This document shows positions 25,835-37,529 of a DNA stretch of 64,000 nt, one piece after another; within the stretch, counting starts at the first letter, position 1, and each line of letters opens with the position of its first letter. Origin of the DNA: Pseudomonas sp. PDM18 (GTDB lineage Bacteria; Pseudomonadota; Gammaproteobacteria; Pseudomonadales; Pseudomonadaceae); the NCBI RefSeq assembly GCF_014852585.1, contig NZ_JACVBX010000011.1, positions 204,019-268,018 on the forward strand. The letters are read 5' to 3'. Below the pieces are notes generated by a model. The model was given only the letters and a program-made list of their open reading frames with translations, did no database searches and was not told the origin of the DNA. The position numbers and the translations under genes were made by a program.

Positions 25835-25916
25835 GTAGGATGGGTGGAGCCTAAGTGATACCCATGCTGTCGCCGCGCAGGATTGATGGGTATCGCTGCG
25901 CTCCACGCCATCCTAC
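25835..25916. repeat. GGATGGGTGGAGC palindromic repeat, copy 1
   Basis: Imperfect 80-bp palindrome: TAGGATGGGTGGAGCCTAAG at one end and GCGCTCCACGCCATCCTA at the other, with GATACCCAT and ATGGGTATC inside. The same element occurs at 33397-33475, and a GATGGGTGGAGCGCAG fragment lies near 46612. The rest of the interval 25917-26191 holds only the leader of the hydroxylase operon. Confidence 0.8.
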
Positions 25917-26191
25917 GTCGAGCACGAGCGGCATCCCCGAAATGGGCAGAAGATCTGCTGGTTGACGGCAAAGTATCGGAATAGAGCCTTCTATACGCCG
26001 ATACATTCCCCGCAGTATCAGGCAAGCCTTGGGATAACCAGGCAAACCGCTCGGCGCCTTCCTCGCGTATCGTCGCGGCACCCGCGGGCCTCTGGGCCTA
26101 GGCTGAATCCATTGCGTGTCGGAGCCGCTGCGCTTCGCTCCATTTGCATCACCCGCCATTTCATCACCCAGCTCAAGAGGTGAATCTCCAG

Positions 26192-26650
26192 ATGATTACC
26201 GTGAACCTGAACGGCAAGGACCACGAGCTCGACGCCCCCGGCGAGATGCCGCTGCTCTGGGCCATCCGCGACGTCGCCGGGCTGACCGGCACCAAGTACG
26301 GCTGCGGCATGGCGCTGTGCGGCGCCTGCACCGTGCACATCGACGGCCAGCCGACGCGCTCCTGCGTCACCCCGCTGGCGGCGGTGGCCGGCAAGAAGAT
26401 CACCACCATCGAGGCGGTGGCCGAGCAGGCCGCCGGCAAGGCCGTGCAGGAAGCCTGGCGCAAGCTCGACGTGGTGCAGTGCGGCTACTGCCAGTCCGGA
26501 CAGATCATGTCGGCCACTGCGCTGCTGGCCTCGAACAAGAAGCCCAGCGATGCCGACATCGACGCCGCCATGAGCGGCAACATCTGCCGCTGCGCCACCT
26601 ATGCGCGGATCCGCGCGGCCATCCACGACGCCGCCCAGACCCTGGCCTGA
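26192..26650 (+). CDS. Molybdenum hydroxylase [2Fe-2S] subunit (isoquinoline 1-oxidoreductase alpha-type)
   Basis: A 152-residue iron-sulfur subunit of the xanthine-oxidase family. The plant-type cluster Cys pattern is YGCGMALCGACTVHIDGQPTRSC (near residues 40-62), and the second cluster uses QCGYCQSGQIM and GNICRCATY. It carries electrons from the molybdenum subunit encoded 11 bp downstream to an external acceptor. The ATG at 26192 is the first within the conserved N-terminal strand MITVNLNGKDHEL. It lacks a Tat signal, and presumably is co-exported with its partner. Confidence 0.92.
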   Translation: MITVNLNGKDHELDAPGEMPLLWAIRDVAGLTGTKYGCGMALCGACTVHIDGQPTRSCVTPLAAVAGKKITTIEAVAEQAAGKAVQEAWRKLDVVQCGYCQSGQIMSATALLASNKKPSDADIDAAMSGNICRCATYARIRAAIHDAAQTLA

Positions 26651-26661
26651 GGACCGAAGTC

Positions 26662-28905
<2,244 letters not shown>

Positions 28906-28914
28906 GGTTCGTCC

Positions 28915-28958
28915 CTGAAAGACAAATGCCCCGTATCTGCGGGGCATTTGTCTTTCAG
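28915..28958. terminator. Long perfect stem-loop after the hydroxylase operon
   Basis: Perfect 19-bp arms (28915-28933 and 28940-28958) around a six-base loop, with CAAATGCCCCG pairing CGGGGCATTTG at the core. It lies between convergent genes and probably terminates both transcripts. Confidence 0.85.
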
Positions 28959-28977
28959 GGTCTAAGCTTTCCTGAGG

Positions 28978-29178
28978 TCAGGCGATCAGGGCCTGCTGTT
29001 CGTGCGCCTCGCAGATCAGCTCGCGCAGTACCCGGCGTTCTTCGGGCAGAGTGGTGGCGCTGAGCAGGGCAAGTCCACCTTCCTCGTCGGTGACGGCGAT
29101 CTCGGTCTCGAAGTGCAGTTGCACCTCGTCCAGGGTGATGTAGGTAATACGGTAGGCCTCGGTGCTGTGCGTGTGCAT
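28978..29178 (-). CDS. Small conserved hypothetical protein
   Basis: A 66-residue acidic protein: RITYITLDEVQLHFETEIAVTDEEGGLALLSATTLPEERRVLRELICEAHEQQALIA. No signal peptide, membrane segment or known motif; one Cys. The ATG at 29178 is the first sensible start, although its ribosome site is weak. It lies between the hydroxylase terminator and the divergent rraB-like gene. Function unknown. Confidence 0.6.
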   Translation of the reverse strand: MHTHSTEAYRITYITLDEVQLHFETEIAVTDEEGGLALLSATTLPEERRVLRELICEAHEQQALIA

Positions 29179-29385
29179 GGTCGCAGGCTCGATGAGGGGA
29201 GGGCGCAGGCCCGATGGACACATCCTCGCGCCAGGCGGGCAAGCTCGGAAGTGAAACGGCGTGATGGTGAACATCACGAAAGGCGATGGTGCCGGCGAGA
29301 TTTTCCGGCAGTTGTCATGCAGGACGGGTATCCTGCGCGGGCGTGCCCACACCGGGCACTTTGTAAATCGAATTGGAGCAGTGAC

Positions 29386-29721
29386 ATGAGCCGCGACAAG
29401 CAGCTTTTCCCGGAAGACGAAATCGGCGATGCCCTGTGGGCCCTGCAGGAAGACGGCGAAGACCTCTCCCTCGAGCATGAGGTGGAGTTCGCGGTGATCT
29501 TCCCGGACGAGCAGTCCGCCCTGGACTTCGCCATCATGCTGCTGCAGAACGGGCAGAAGGTGGCGTACTCCGAGTACGACGGCAACGACAAGCTGCCCTG
29601 GCAGGTCCTGGCCTACCCGGTGATGGAGCTCTCCCACGAGCACATCAGCGGCTACGCGGCGCTGCTGTCCGAGCACTCCGCCGACCTGGGCGGTCAGATG
29701 GACGGCTGGTCGGCGCTCTGA
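29386..29721 (+). CDS. rraB: RraB-like ribonuclease E inhibitor
   Basis: A 111-residue acidic protein: FPEDEIGDALWALQEDGEDLSLEHEVEFAVIFPDEQSALDFAIMLLQNGQKV matches the RraB/DUF695-like fold (ferredoxin-like, with the FPxxxxAxxFAxxLxxxG pattern). RraB proteins bind RNase E and modulate mRNA decay. The ATG at 29386 follows TTGGAGCAGTGAC. It is a monocistronic gene with its own terminator at 29741. Confidence 0.82.
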   Translation: MSRDKQLFPEDEIGDALWALQEDGEDLSLEHEVEFAVIFPDEQSALDFAIMLLQNGQKVAYSEYDGNDKLPWQVLAYPVMELSHEHISGYAALLSEHSADLGGQMDGWSAL

Positions 29722-29740
29722 TCGGCTGATGCTGCACGAG

Positions 29741-29766
29741 AAACGGCGCCTGCGGGCGCCGTTTTT
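29741..29766 (+). terminator. Intrinsic terminator of the rraB-like gene
   Basis: AAACGGCGCC-TGCG-GGCGCCGTTTTT, 20 bp after the stop codon. Confidence 0.9.
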
Positions 29767-29797
29767 CTTTTGTGCGTCCGCCCTACGGGGCTGAATT

Positions 29798-29967
29798 GTA
29801 GGAGCGGGCCATGCCCGCGAACCGCCGGCAGGGCCGGCGCCAGCTGAATGCGCGGATGGTATCGGCGTGCACCTGTAAAACGGCTGCTCCTGCGCCAGCG
29901 GATGCCGTGGAGCTGAATTGCAGGAGCGCGTCATACGCGCGGTCGCGGGCATGGCCCGCTCCTACAG
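29798..29967. repeat. REP hairpin pair in opposite orientation
   Basis: GTAGGAGCGGGCCATGCCCG at 29798 and its inverse CGGGCATGGCCCGCTCCTAC ending near 29966 are two REP units about 120 bp apart in inverted arrangement. They belong to the GTAGGAGCG...CGCGAA family seen across the window. This fills most of the 330-bp gene-free interval 29722-30049. Confidence 0.85.
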
Positions 29968-30049
29968 GGAAACTCCGTGTCTGCAGGAGGCTACTGTGTC
30001 CCCATGAAAAGACCCGCGCGAAGCGGGCCATTTCACTGCGGTGGAAGGC

Positions 30050-30709
30050 TCACTCCGGCAATGGTGCATTACGCGCCACCTGGCGCAGCGCCTGCTCGTA
30101 GTAGTCGGTGCTCTGCGCCCCGGAGATCAGCTGGCGACCATTGAGGATCACCGCCGGCACCGCACGGATGCCATGGCTGGTGTAGAAGTCCTCCTCGGCC
30201 ACCACCTCGTCGGCGTAGGCGTCGCTGTCGAGGATTTCCCGCGCGCGCACCGCGTCCAGGCCGACGCTGACGGCCACTTCCAGCAGCACTTCCGGGTCGC
30301 TCGGGTCGCGCCCTTCGCCGAAGTAGGCGTGCAGCAGCGCCTGCTTCAGGGCGATGTCGCGGTGCGATTCACCCGCCCAGTGCAGCAGGCGATGGGCGTC
30401 GAAGGTGTTGTAGATGCGGCTGCGCTTCTTCAGGTCGAAGTGCACGCCGACCTCTTCGCCCATGGAACGCAGGTGCTCCTGATTGCGGGCGATGTCCTCG
30501 GCGCTGCTGCCGTACTTGCGCTGCAGGTGCTCCACCAGGTCTTCCCCTTCGGCGGGCATGTCGGCATTCAGCTCGAAGGGCTTGATGCGCAGTTCCACGG
30601 TCAGTTCGCCGTCCACGCGGCGCATGGCTTCCAGCAGGCCGTTAAGGCCGATGGCGCACCAGGGGCAGACCACGTCGGAGACGAAATCGATGGTGATGGC
30701 GTCGCTCAT
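30050..30709 (-). CDS. DsbA-family (FrnE-like) thioredoxin-fold oxidoreductase
   Basis: A 219-residue cytosolic DsbA-fold protein with active site CPWC (DVVCPWCAIGLNGL near residue 15), a helical insertion, and the cis-Pro loop GIRAVPAVILNGR near residue 180. No signal peptide is present, which separates it from periplasmic DsbA and fits FrnE/2-hydroxychromene isomerase-like proteins. The ATG at 30709 is used because the protein begins MSDAITIDFVSDVVCPWC. It lies beyond the TonB receptor's stop codon but with 175 bp between, so may be separate. Confidence 0.88.
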   Translation of the reverse strand: MSDAITIDFVSDVVCPWCAIGLNGLLEAMRRVDGELTVELRIKPFELNADMPAEGEDLVEHLQRKYGSSAEDIARNQEHLRSMGEEVGVHFDLKKRSRIYNTFDAHRLLHWAGESHRDIALKQALLHAYFGEGRDPSDPEVLLEVAVSVGLDAVRAREILDSDAYADEVVAEEDFYTSHGIRAVPAVILNGRQLISGAQSTDYYEQALRQVARNAPLPE

Positions 30710-30884
30710 GGGGCGAACTCCGGCAATTGGGCGAGCTTCCAGCATGGACCCGGAAGGGCGTTTCGATCCAGTGGCGAGACGGCCGGGAGTGTTTTCGCGT
30801 GCTTGCCGGTGCCTGCGCCGCCGGGCTGAAGCGCAGGCGGCGCAAGCGGGGATGGGGTGCGACGTCCCTGTCGCGATGGGGAAA

Positions 30885-33296
30885 TCAGAAGTCGACGGTC
30901 ATCGACAGCTTCAGGGTGCGCGGGTCGCCCTGGGTCAGGTAGCCGCCGATGGTGGAGGCCCAGTACGACTTGTTGGCGACGTTCTCCAGGTTGGCGCGCA
31001 GGGTCACATCGCGCTCGTCCACCTTGAAGGCGTAGCGGGCGCCGAGGTCGAAGCGGGTCCAGGCCGGGATGCTCAGGTCGTTGGCCGTGTCCAGGTACTG
31101 GCCGCCGGTGCGTAGCACGCGGCCGTTGATGGCGGCGCCCTGGATGCCGGGGACGTCCCAGTCGGCGCCCAGGTTGTACTGGAAGGTCGGCACGCCCACG
31201 GCGCGGTTGCCGTCGGTCTTGCCGCCGGCAGTGTTCTTCAGCTCGGTGTCGATCCAGGTGCCGCCGGCCAGCAGGCGCAGGCCGTCGACCGGTTCGCCGA
31301 AGACGTTCAGCTCGATGCCACGGTTTTCCTGCTCGCCATCGACGCTGAAGATCTTCGAATCCGGGTCTGTGGTGCTGAAGGGCTGCTCGATGCGGTAGAA
31401 GGCCAGGTTGCCGCCGTAGCTGCCAAAGTCCAGCTTGGCCCCCAGTTCCACTTGCTTGGAACGGTTCGGCGCGAAGACTTCGCCGAAGTTCGCCGCGCTG
31501 CTGGGTGCCGTCGGGCCGGCGGCCAGGCCTTCGATGCGGTTGGCGTATAGCGACAGGTATTCGGTGGGCTTGACCACCAGACCGTAGACCGGTGTGGTGA
31601 TGGATTCGTCGTAGCTGGCGGTGCGCTTGCCGACGTAGTTCCAGCCGTCGGTGCCGATGCTCTGGCGGCGCACGCCCACGGTCAGCAGCACGCGGTCATC
31701 GAGGAAGCCCAGGGTGTCGGCGGCGGCCAGGCTCCTGTTCAGGGTCTTGCCGACGATGCCCGGGTCGCTGTAGTCGCCGCCGGCCAGGGTTGGCGCGGGT
31801 TTGGGCGTCTGCACCGGGTGGTAGAGGTCGGTCGGGTAGCGCTTGGTGGTCATGGTGTAGGCGCTGCGCTGTTCGGCCCAGATGCCGGCGACGCTGAGGT
31901 TCATCTGGTGGCTGACCGGACCGGTGGCGAAGTGGCCGTTGAGGCCGGCCATGGCGCTCTTGTTGTCCTCGTCGTGGGTGGCGTCCATCATGCCGCCGCC
32001 CGCGTCGCCGCTGTTGTCGTTGAGGGTCAGCGCGGAGTAGGCGCCGTTCTCGCGGGTGTGCTTGGCGCCACCGGAGAGGTAGGCCGTCCAGTTGTCATTG
32101 AGGTCGTACTCGGCGCGGAACATGCCGAAGGTGTCTTCCAGCTGCGAGTAGCTCCAGGACTGGCCGTAGTTGTGGTCGGCATCCGGGGCGTGGGGGATGC
32201 TGGTGACACCGCTGCCGACGTAGACCACCGGGCGGCCCTGGTTGATGCGCTGCTTCTGGTAGCCGAAGTCGGTGTTCAGGCGCAGGCGCTCGCCACGGTA
32301 GTCGAGGTTGACGGTGGCCAGCTTGTAGCGCTGGTTCTCGTCGTCGACGCCGGTCTCGCCCTCGCGCTGGGCCAGGTTGACCCGTGCGCCGAAGCGGTTG
32401 TCCTCGCCGAAGCGCTGGCCGAGGTCGAGGTGCTCGCCGATCTGGTTGTCGCTGCCGTAGCCCAGGGTCACGCTGCGGGTGGGGGTGTCCTCGGCGCGCT
32501 TGGTCTGCAGGTTGACCGCGCCGCCGATACCGCTGCCGCTGGGCGTCACGCCGTTGATGAAGGCGTTGGGGCCCCTGAACAGCTCGACGCGCTCCAGCGA
32601 CTCGGTGCCGATGATCTGCCGCGGGGTGACGCCGTACAGGCCGTTGAGCGAGACATCGTCGGTGCTCAGCGGCAGGCCGCGGATGACGAAGATCTGCGAG
32701 AAGTTGCCGTAGCCGTTGCCCTGGCGCACCGAGGCGTCGTTGAGCAGTACGTCGCCGACGGTCTGCGCCTGGGTGTCCTGGATGGTCTTGGCGGTGTAGC
32801 TGGCGAAGCTGAAGGGCACGTCCTGGATATCCTGGTTGCCCATCATGCCCAGTTGCGCGCCCCGTGCGACCTGGCCGCCGGCATAGGCGGGCGGCAGGTC
32901 ACCGGGTTGCCGGGCGGCGCCGCTGACGGTGGTGGCGTCCATTTCCAGGGCGCCGCTGTCATCGGGGGCGGCCTCCACGCCGTAGCCACTGCTCTTGCGC
33001 ACCAGGCGGTAGCTGCTGCCTTCAAGCAACTGCTCCAGGCCCTGCTCGGGGGCGAAGCTGCCTTTCAGGCCCGCGCTCTGCTGGCGGTTCAGCGCCTGCG
33101 CCTCGAACGCCAGCGGCACGCCGGCCTGGGCGGCGAAGCGCGCCAGCACCTCGCCCAGCGGGCCGGGGGCGATGTCGTACTGGCGCTGCTGGCTGGCGGC
33201 TTCGGCGGCCAGGCTGGGCAGCACGACGCCGCCGGTCAGGGCCAGGCCGACGGCCAGGGCGAGGGAGTGCGGGCGGAGGCGGGAGCGGAGGAGCAT
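30885..33296 (-). CDS. TonB-dependent siderophore receptor with STN signalling domain
   Basis: An 803-residue outer-membrane receptor. A signal peptide (about residues 1-31) is followed by an STN domain (YDIAPGPLGEVLARFAAQAGVPLAFEAQALNRQQSAGLKGSF), which talks to a FecR-type anti-sigma factor, then a plug domain (VGDVLLNDASVRQGNG, FVIRGLPLSTDDVSLNGLYG) and a 22-strand barrel ending in aromatic VDF. It belongs to the FecA/FpvA/FoxA class and imports a ferric siderophore. The start at 33296 is chosen over a GTG 14 codons upstream. Downstream of its regulators fecI-fecR, though two palindromic repeats intervene. Confidence 0.92.
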   Translation of the reverse strand: MLLRSRLRPHSLALAVGLALTGGVVLPSLAAEAASQQRQYDIAPGPLGEVLARFAAQAGVPLAFEAQALNRQQSAGLKGSFAPEQGLEQLLEGSSYRLVRKSSGYGVEAAPDDSGALEMDATTVSGAARQPGDLPPAYAGGQVARGAQLGMMGNQDIQDVPFSFASYTAKTIQDTQAQTVGDVLLNDASVRQGNGYGNFSQIFVIRGLPLSTDDVSLNGLYGVTPRQIIGTESLERVELFRGPNAFINGVTPSGSGIGGAVNLQTKRAEDTPTRSVTLGYGSDNQIGEHLDLGQRFGEDNRFGARVNLAQREGETGVDDENQRYKLATVNLDYRGERLRLNTDFGYQKQRINQGRPVVYVGSGVTSIPHAPDADHNYGQSWSYSQLEDTFGMFRAEYDLNDNWTAYLSGGAKHTRENGAYSALTLNDNSGDAGGGMMDATHDEDNKSAMAGLNGHFATGPVSHQMNLSVAGIWAEQRSAYTMTTKRYPTDLYHPVQTPKPAPTLAGGDYSDPGIVGKTLNRSLAAADTLGFLDDRVLLTVGVRRQSIGTDGWNYVGKRTASYDESITTPVYGLVVKPTEYLSLYANRIEGLAAGPTAPSSAANFGEVFAPNRSKQVELGAKLDFGSYGGNLAFYRIEQPFSTTDPDSKIFSVDGEQENRGIELNVFGEPVDGLRLLAGGTWIDTELKNTAGGKTDGNRAVGVPTFQYNLGADWDVPGIQGAAINGRVLRTGGQYLDTANDLSIPAWTRFDLGARYAFKVDERDVTLRANLENVANKSYWASTIGGYLTQGDPRTLKLSMTVDF

Positions 33297-33396
33297 GGAG
33301 TGTTCCTGTCGGCGAATGGAGGTTGTCTTCCTCTTCACCGGGCGAAGTCGAAAAAGGTGTCAGGGGTGGGCGAAAAAAATTCAGAGAGGCCATTTT

Positions 33397-33475
33397 TAGG
33401 ATGGCGTGGAGCGCAGCGATACCCATCGGTTCGTGCGGAAACAGCAGGGGTATGGCTTAGGCTCCACCCATCCTA
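33397..33475. repeat. GGATGGGTGGAGC palindromic repeat, copy 2
   Basis: TAGGATGGCGTGGAGCGCAG at the left and GGCTCCACCCATCCTA at the right, with GATACCCAT and GGGTATGG between: the same imperfect palindrome as at 25835-25916, in the opposite orientation. It lies in the fecR-receptor interval, just upstream of the receptor's own promoter region. Confidence 0.8.
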
Positions 33476-33508
33476 CAAAGGTGCTCATGGCAAGGACGGT
33501 CGGCAGTT

Positions 33509-33586
33509 CGTAGGGCGCATAACGCGCCAGCGTTATCCGCCACGGGCATGCCGGCGGATAACCTGTTCCAGGTTATGCGCCCTACG
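33509..33586. repeat. GTAGGGCGCATAAC palindromic repeat
   Basis: CGTAGGGCGCATAAC and GTTATGCGCCCTACG bracket inner pairs (GTTATCCGCC and GGCGGATAAC), giving a nested hairpin. Relatives occur at 45325, 52428-52500 and 58323-58343. Confidence 0.82.
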
Positions 33587-33597
33587 GGGGTGGTCGT

Positions 33598-34533
33598 TCA
33601 TGCCGGCTCCACGGTGACCCAATAGCGCGTCATCCGCCGCAGCTTCACCGGCAGCATGTCCGCCAGCAGCGCGAGGCCGGCGTCGCTGTCGCCCAGTGGG
33701 ATCGCCCCGGTCACGCGCAGGTTCGCCAGGCGCGGGTCGCAGCGCAGGAAGCCGCTGCGGTAGCGGCCCAGCTCGCCCAGCAGGTCGTCCAGGCGCATGC
33801 CCTGGGCCAGCAGCATGCCGTTTTCCCAGGCGCTGGCGTTGGCATCCGCTGTCTGCAGCGGCTGGAAGCCCTGCGCGCCGAACACCAGTTGCTGGCCGGC
33901 GCCGACTGTCTGGCTTGCGTAGCCCGGCAGCTCGATGCTGACCTCCTTGTCGAGCACCGCGACGCGGCATGCATCGCCCAGGTCGCGCAGGCTGAAACGT
34001 GCGGCCGGGGTGCGCAGCTGGCCGTGGCGGCTGTCGACGAGGAAGGGGCGCGGGTCGGGCAGGGCGTCGACGAGGATTTCGCCTTCGAGCAGGCTCAGGC
34101 GCCTTTCGCGGGCGTTGAAGGCCACGTTCACCGCGCTGTCGGTATTCAGGGTCAGCTGGCTGCCATCGGGCAGGCGCAGGTGCTTGCGCTCGCCCACGGC
34201 GGTGCGCAGGTCGGCGTTCCATTCCGCCCAGGGCAACTGCCGCGCCGCCAGCCAGGCGGCCGGCGCCACGGCCATCAGCACGCCCAGGCGGTTGAGCATC
34301 TGCCGGCGGCTCAGGCCGCTGCGTTGCAGGCTCTGCCGGCCCAGGCCCGGCGGCAGCTGGCGCAGGCCCAGCAGGGCTTCGGCGCGGCGCCAGGCTTCGG
34401 CGTGCTGGGCGCTGCGCGCGCGCCATTGCTCGATGGCCTGCAGGTCGGCGCTACTGGCGGGATGTTCGTTGAGGCGCACCAGCCAGTCGGCGGCTTCGCC
34501 GAGGATGCCGGGGTCCAGCGGTTGTTCGCGCAT
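33598..34533 (-). CDS. FecR-family anti-sigma/sigma-regulator protein
   Basis: A 311-residue FecR protein: a cytosolic N-terminal DUF4880 domain ([47 protein letters not shown]), a transmembrane segment ([21 protein letters not shown] near residue 80-100), and a periplasmic FecR domain ([40 protein letters not shown]) with a C-terminal STN-binding part. It relays siderophore binding at the receptor to the sigma factor. Its ATG overlaps the sigma stop as TGATG. Confidence 0.92.
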   Translation of the reverse strand: MREQPLDPGILGEAADWLVRLNEHPASSADLQAIEQWRARSAQHAEAWRRAEALLGLRQLPPGLGRQSLQRSGLSRRQMLNRLGVLMAVAPAAWLAARQLPWAEWNADLRTAVGERKHLRLPDGSQLTLNTDSAVNVAFNARERRLSLLEGEILVDALPDPRPFLVDSRHGQLRTPAARFSLRDLGDACRVAVLDKEVSIELPGYASQTVGAGQQLVFGAQGFQPLQTADANASAWENGMLLAQGMRLDDLLGELGRYRSGFLRCDPRLANLRVTGAIPLGDSDAGLALLADMLPVKLRRMTRYWVTVEPA

Positions 34534-35036
34534 CAGGCGATGCTCAGGCAGGCGACGAAGCCGGCGCGCATGTAGCGCTTCACGCTGGCCAGGGAGATGC
34601 CCAGCTGCCCGGCGATCACCGGGTAGGTCAGGCCATCCAGTTGCGACAGCAGGAAGGCCTCGCGGGTCAGTGCCGGCAGCTCGCTCAGGGCGGCATCGAT
34701 GCGCTCCAGCGCTTCGAGGATCAGCTCGCGGGTTTCCGGGCCGGGCGCCTGCTCTTCGGGCAGCGCGGCGACGCTTTCCAGATAGGCGCGTTCGATCTCC
34801 TGACGCCGCCAGCGGTCCACCAGCAGGCCCTTGGCGATGTGGGTGAGGAGGGCGCGCGGGCGCTCGCCGAGGTCCTCCAGCGGCCGCCGCAGCAGGCGCA
34901 GGAAGGTGTCATGGGCGAGGTCGGCGGCATCCCAGGCGTTGCCCAGCCTGCCGCGCAGCCACTGCTGGAGCCAGCCGTTGTGCTCGTTGTAGAGGTTGTG
35001 CAGATGCTGCGGGGACGGGGTTTCGACGAGGGCCAC
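34533..35036 (-). CDS. FecI-type ECF sigma factor (iron starvation sigma)
   Basis: A 167-residue extracytoplasmic-function sigma factor. Region 2 reads [38 protein letters not shown] and region 4 reads [49 protein letters not shown]. It should direct transcription of the TonB receptor gene. The start is a GTG at 35036 giving [19 protein letters not shown]; no ATG lies nearer. A Fur-like box is located 25 bp upstream, the usual logic for this class. Confidence 0.92.
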   Translation of the reverse strand: MALVETPSPQHLHNLYNEHNGWLQQWLRGRLGNAWDAADLAHDTFLRLLRRPLEDLGERPRALLTHIAKGLLVDRWRRQEIERAYLESVAALPEEQAPGPETRELILEALERIDAALSELPALTREAFLLSQLDGLTYPVIAGQLGISLASVKRYMRAGFVACLSIA

Positions 35037-35060
35037 AGTGTGTGCGTCAGATTTTCATTT

Positions 35061-35079
35061 GAGAATGCCTATCATTTTA
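35061..35079 (-). promoter_or_regulatory. Candidate Fur box for the sigma factor operon
   Basis: On the minus strand TAAAATGATAGGCATTCTC matches 14 of 19 positions of the Fur consensus GATAATGATAATCATTATC. It lies 25 bp before the GTG of the ECF sigma gene in an AT-rich patch. Confidence 0.7.
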
Positions 35080-35294
35080 TGGTTTTCCCGCCGCATAGCG
35101 CAATGGCACGGCGGCGCAGCTGGTCGGACGACACCGCCCGCGACCCTCTGACACTGGAATTGCCACGAAGACGCGCTACCTTGAGCCTGTTGCGCTCAGA
35201 AATTTCTGATGCCGCACTTCCTTTCGCCGTCCCGCGCAGGCAACGGACCCGCAGCAGCAGGCCCGGCAGTCACCCAGCAGATACGGAGCACACC

Positions 35295-37403
35295 ATGGCT
35301 CGCACCACGCCTATCGAGCTTTACCGCAACATCGGCATCGTCGCCCACGTCGACGCCGGCAAGACCACGACCACCGAGCGCATCCTTTTCTACACCGGTG
35401 TGAACCACAAGATGGGCGAGGTTCACGACGGCGCGGCGACCATGGACTGGATGGTGCAGGAGCAGGAGCGCGGCATCACCATCACCTCGGCGGCCACCAC
35501 GGCGTTCTGGCAGGGCTCCTCCAAGCAGTACCCCAACAAGTACCGCTTCAACATCATCGACACCCCCGGCCACGTGGACTTCACCATCGAGGTGGAGCGC
35601 TCCCTGCGCGTGCTCGACGGCGCGGTGGTGGTGTTCAGCGGCGCCGATGGCGTCGAGCCGCAGTCCGAGACGGTCTGGCGCCAGGCCAACAAGTACCACG
35701 TGCCGCGCCTGGCCTACGTCAACAAGATGGACCGCCAGGGCGCCGACTTCCTCCGTGTGGTGGCGCAGATCAAGCAGCGCCTGGGGCATACCCCGGTGCC
35801 GATCCAGCTGGCCATCGGCTCGGAAGAAACCTTCGCCGGGCAGATCGACCTGGTGAAGATGAAGGCCATCGTCTGGAACGACGCCGACCAGGGCACCAGC
35901 TACACCGAGGAACCTATCCCGGCCGAACTGCAGGCGCTGGCGGACGAGTGGCGCGCGCACATGGTCGAGGCCGCGGCCGAAGCCAACGACGAGCTGATGA
36001 ACAAGTACCTCGAAGGCCAGGAACTGACCATCGAGGAGATCAAGGCCGGCCTGCGCCAGCGCACCCTGGCCAACCAGATCGTCCCGGCGGTGCTGGGCTC
36101 CTCGTTCAAGAACAAGGGTGTGCCGCTGGTGCTCGATGCAGTGATCGACTACCTGCCGGCGCCCACGGAAATCCCCGCGATCAACGGCACCGACCCGGAC
36201 GACGAAGAGAAGCACCTGGAACGCCACGCCGACGACAGCGAGCCGTTCTCCGCGCTCGCCTTCAAGATCGCCACTGACCCCTTCGTCGGCACCCTGACCT
36301 TCGCCCGCGTCTATTCCGGCGTACTGAGCAGCGGCGACGCCGTGCTCAACTCGGTGAAGATCAAGAAGGAGCGCGTCGGCCGCATGGTGCAGATGCACGC
36401 CAACCAGCGCGAAGAGATCAAGGAAGTGCGCGCCGGCGACATCGCCGCGCTGATCGGCATGAAGGACGTCACCACTGGCGACACCCTGTGCTCCATCGAC
36501 AAGCCGATCATCCTCGAGCGCATGGACTTCCCCGATCCGGTGATCTCCGTGGCTGTGGAACCCAAGACCAAGGCCGACCAGGAGAAGATGGGCATCGCCC
36601 TGTCCAAGCTGGCCCAGGAAGACCCCTCGTTCCGCGTGAAAACCGATGAGGAAACCGGGCAGACCATCATCTCCGGCATGGGCGAGTTGCACCTGGACAT
36701 CATCGTCGACCGCATGCGCCGCGAGTTCAACGTCGAGGCCAACATCGGCAAGCCGCAGGTGGCGTACCGCGAGGCGATCCGCAAGAAGTGCGAGATCGAA
36801 GGCAAGTTCGTCCGCCAGTCCGGCGGCCGTGGCCAGTTCGGCCACTGCTGGATTCGCTTCGAGCCGGGCGACGAGGGCAAGGACGGGCTGGAGTTCGTCA
36901 ACGAGGTGGTCGGCGGTGTGATCCCGCGCGAGTTCATCCCGGCGATCCAGAAGGGCATCGAGGAACAGATGCAGAACGGCGTGCTCGCCGGCTACCCGCT
37001 GATCGGCCTCAAAGCCTCGGTGTTCGACGGCTCCTACCACGACGTCGACTCCAGCGAGATGGCGTTCAAGATCGCCGCTTCCATGGCTACCAAGCAGCTC
37101 TCGCAGAAGGGCGGCGCGGTGCTGCTGGAGCCGGTGATGAAGGTCGAGGTGGTGACGCCCGAGGACTACATGGGCGACGTGATGGGCGACCTCAACCGCC
37201 GTCGCGGGCTGATCCAGGGCATGGAGGATACGCCGGCAGGCAAGGTCATCCGCGCCGAGGTGCCGCTGGGCGAGATGTTCGGTTACGCCACGGACGTGCG
37301 CTCGATGTCCCAGGGGCGGGCGAGCTACTCGATGGAGTTCACCAAGTACGCCGAGGCGCCGGTGAACATTGCCGAGGCGATCATCAAGAAGTCCCAGGGG
37401 TAA
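35295..37403 (+). CDS. fusA2: Translation elongation factor G, second type (FusA2-like)
   Basis: A 702-residue EF-G. The GTPase motifs are complete: [16 protein letters not shown] (P-loop), [11 protein letters not shown] (switch I), DTPGH (switch II), NKMD. Domains II to V follow, with the domain IV loop [10 protein letters not shown] and the C-terminal [24 protein letters not shown]. It translocates tRNA and mRNA on the ribosome. It is not in an rpsL-rpsG-tufA operon but stands alone between an iron-sigma operon and a kinase, which fits the extra fusA2 paralogue of Pseudomonas. Start ATG at 35295 preceded by GGAG. Confidence 0.93.
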   Translation: MARTTPIELYRNIGIVAHVDAGKTTTTERILFYTGVNHKMGEVHDGAATMDWMVQEQERGITITSAATTAFWQGSSKQYPNKYRFNIIDTPGHVDFTIEVERSLRVLDGAVVVFSGADGVEPQSETVWRQANKYHVPRLAYVNKMDRQGADFLRVVAQIKQRLGHTPVPIQLAIGSEETFAGQIDLVKMKAIVWNDADQGTSYTEEPIPAELQALADEWRAHMVEAAAEANDELMNKYLEGQELTIEEIKAGLRQRTLANQIVPAVLGSSFKNKGVPLVLDAVIDYLPAPTEIPAINGTDPDDEEKHLERHADDSEPFSALAFKIATDPFVGTLTFARVYSGVLSSGDAVLNSVKIKKERVGRMVQMHANQREEIKEVRAGDIAALIGMKDVTTGDTLCSIDKPIILERMDFPDPVISVAVEPKTKADQEKMGIALSKLAQEDPSFRVKTDEETGQTIISGMGELHLDIIVDRMRREFNVEANIGKPQVAYREAIRKKCEIEGKFVRQSGGRGQFGHCWIRFEPGDEGKDGLEFVNEVVGGVIPREFIPAIQKGIEEQMQNGVLAGYPLIGLKASVFDGSYHDVDSSEMAFKIAASMATKQLSQKGGAVLLEPVMKVEVVTPEDYMGDVMGDLNRRRGLIQGMEDTPAGKVIRAEVPLGEMFGYATDVRSMSQGRASYSMEFTKYAEAPVNIAEAIIKKSQG

Positions 37404-37422
37404 AGGTGGCCTGAGTGGACGA

Positions 37423-37446
37423 CGGCGCCTTCGGGCGCCGTTTTTC
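37423..37446 (+). terminator. Intrinsic terminator of fusA2
   Basis: ACGGCGCC-TTCG-GGCGCCGT followed by TTTT, 20 bp after the fusA2 stop codon. Confidence 0.9.
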
Positions 37447-37447
37447 G

Positions 37448-37470
37448 TAGGAGCGAGCTTGCTCGCGAAC
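37448..37470. repeat. REP element
   Basis: GTAGGAGCGAGCTTGCTCGC followed by GAA, the canonical REP hairpin form of this genome, immediately after the fusA2 terminator. A second REP in reverse orientation lies at 37833-37855. Confidence 0.88.
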
Positions 37471-37529
37471 AGCTCTTGGTTCTTGGCTTATCTGTTTGAA
37501 GTCTTCCAGTGAAACAACCGCACGCGCCG

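Noticed and set aside
31818..33617. 599-residue plus-strand frame opposite the TonB receptor
   Set aside because: Val/Gly/Ala-rich antisense of the receptor barrel and STN domain.
35196..37040. 614-residue open frame antisense to fusA2
   Set aside because: Shadow of the elongation factor G gene with no domain-like sequence.
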